Source of the DNA: Pinibacter aurantiacus
GTDB lineage: Bacteria; Bacteroidota; Bacteroidia; Chitinophagales; Chitinophagaceae
NCBI RefSeq assembly: GCF_019130065.1
Contig: NZ_JAHSPG010000003.1
Span: 124,001-188,000, forward strand
DNA: 64,000 nt
Direction: 5' to 3'
Below the pieces are notes generated by a model that ran no database searches, had not been told where the DNA came from, and saw nothing but the letters and a program-made list of their open reading frames with translations. The position numbers and the translations under genes were made by a program. Shown piece by piece: positions 63,814-64,000 of this stretch (position 1 is its first letter; every line of letters begins with the position of its first letter).

Positions 63814-63935
63814 TATTGGGTGGTGCAATGGTTAGCATTTCAGAATTTGACTCTGAAGATGTTGGTTCCCTGCCCGACTAACGTTCACGGGTGATCTGCA
63901 TTTAAGTGAGCAGGCGGGGAATCCAACCCCGATAA
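63814..63935 (+). tRNA. tRNA-Gln (UUG) with a 50-bp insertion in the T-loop
   Basis: The acceptor TATTGGG pairs with CCCGATA (U1-A72, typical of Gln). The D-arm is GTGCAATGGTTAGCAT, the anticodon arm TCAGA-ATTTGAC-TCTGA has anticodon TTG, and the T-stem is GTTGG/CCAAC. The T-loop TTCGAAT is split after TTC by 50 bases (63869-63918). Removing them gives a regular 72-base tRNA. All other arms are well paired. Confidence 0.9.
63869..63918. mobile_element. Palindromic element C inside tRNA-Gln
   Basis: It is 50 bases long, beginning CCTGCCCGACTAACG and ending GAGCAGGCGGG. With the flanking loop bases, TTCCCTGCC pairs with GGCGGGGAA (9 bp including one G-T), so the whole T-arm can form one long hairpin. 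Confidence 0.85.
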
Positions 63936-63941
63936 CAAAAT

Positions 63942-64000
63942 GTTGGCTTTAGCTTATCTGGTAAAGTGCCACACTGTGAATGTGGAGAACAGGGTTCGAG
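63942..64000 (+). tRNA. tRNA-His (GUG), 3' end cut by window edge
   Basis: The extra G at -1 (63942) is followed by acceptor TTGGCTT, D-arm GCTTATCTGGTAAAGT and anticodon arm CCACA-CTGTGAA-TGTGG with anticodon GTG. The window ends in the T-loop at TTCGAG. As far as visible, no palindrome is inserted after TTC. Confidence 0.9.

Noticed and set aside
63706-63935. Group I or group II intron in tRNA genes
   Set aside because: Inserts of 28 and 50 bases are far too small, and the position (T-loop) is not a known site for bacterial tRNA group I introns.

Overview
The window reads as a chromosomal segment of a Bacteroidota bacterium, most likely from the Chitinophagaceae or a close relative. Evidence: a SusC/SusD pair with lipoprotein glycan-binding partners, -33/-7 type promoters (TTTG ... 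TAnnTTTG), almost no Shine-Dalgarno sequences, an N-succinylornithine-type arginine pathway, and typical Bacteroidota families (DUF3667, IPT/TIG surface proteins, GH130). No rRNA, phage, transposase or CRISPR array is visible.

Layout. 1-2403: 3' truncated glycogen phosphorylase (minus). 2828-12317: a small polysaccharide utilisation locus (SusC, SusD, two surface glycan-binding lipoproteins) followed by a GH130 mannosylglucose phosphorylase, which points to beta-mannan/glucomannan. 12598-19883: a 1780-residue protein fusing two alpha/beta-hydrolase domains to a CHAT protease, next to a DUF937-OmpA protein and a small membrane protein. 20353-25394: two AraC regulators, a DUF3037/HipA-like kinase pair, an orphan ABC ATPase and an SRPBCC protein. 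25569-33777: a signalling island with a response regulator, a 2039-residue poly-HAMP hybrid kinase and a receiver-kinase. 34040-35061: peroxiredoxin and DsbA-like protein. 35310-45492: a complete minus-strand arginine operon (GNAT, argG, argC, argD, argF', argB, argE, argH) with a promoter, a candidate Arg-codon leader/attenuator and a terminator. Two GxxExxY nuclease-like ORFs flanked by inverted repeats are inserted within it. 45696-59654: secreted proteins, XerD-type recombinase, DUF2130, two membrane histidine kinases, MazG, DUF3667 and an esterase-like protein. 59728-62649: SGNH esterase, tRNA-Leu and a PolX with a degenerate polymerase site. 62971-64000: two small transcription units, then a tRNA cluster (Pro, Glu, Gln, His).

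The most striking signal is at the right end. tRNA-Glu(UUC) and tRNA-Gln(UUG) are each interrupted inside the T-loop, at the same point between C56 and position 57, by a palindromic element of 28 or 50 bp beginning CCTGCCCGAC and ending CAGGCGGG. A third 28-bp copy at 63581-63608 interrupts an intergenic repeat whose uninterrupted version lies at 43181-43194, so the element behaves as a mobile palindrome with a visible empty site.

Most intergenic gaps contain long hairpins. They are built from short quasi-periodic motifs (CACTAAGG, TGAATAAC, GAGAGTTGA, ACGGATTAG, AACGCCTAACGC and others), are often perfect over 17-42 bp and are sometimes nested. The same families recur at several loci, so they are dispersed repeats rather than ordinary terminators.
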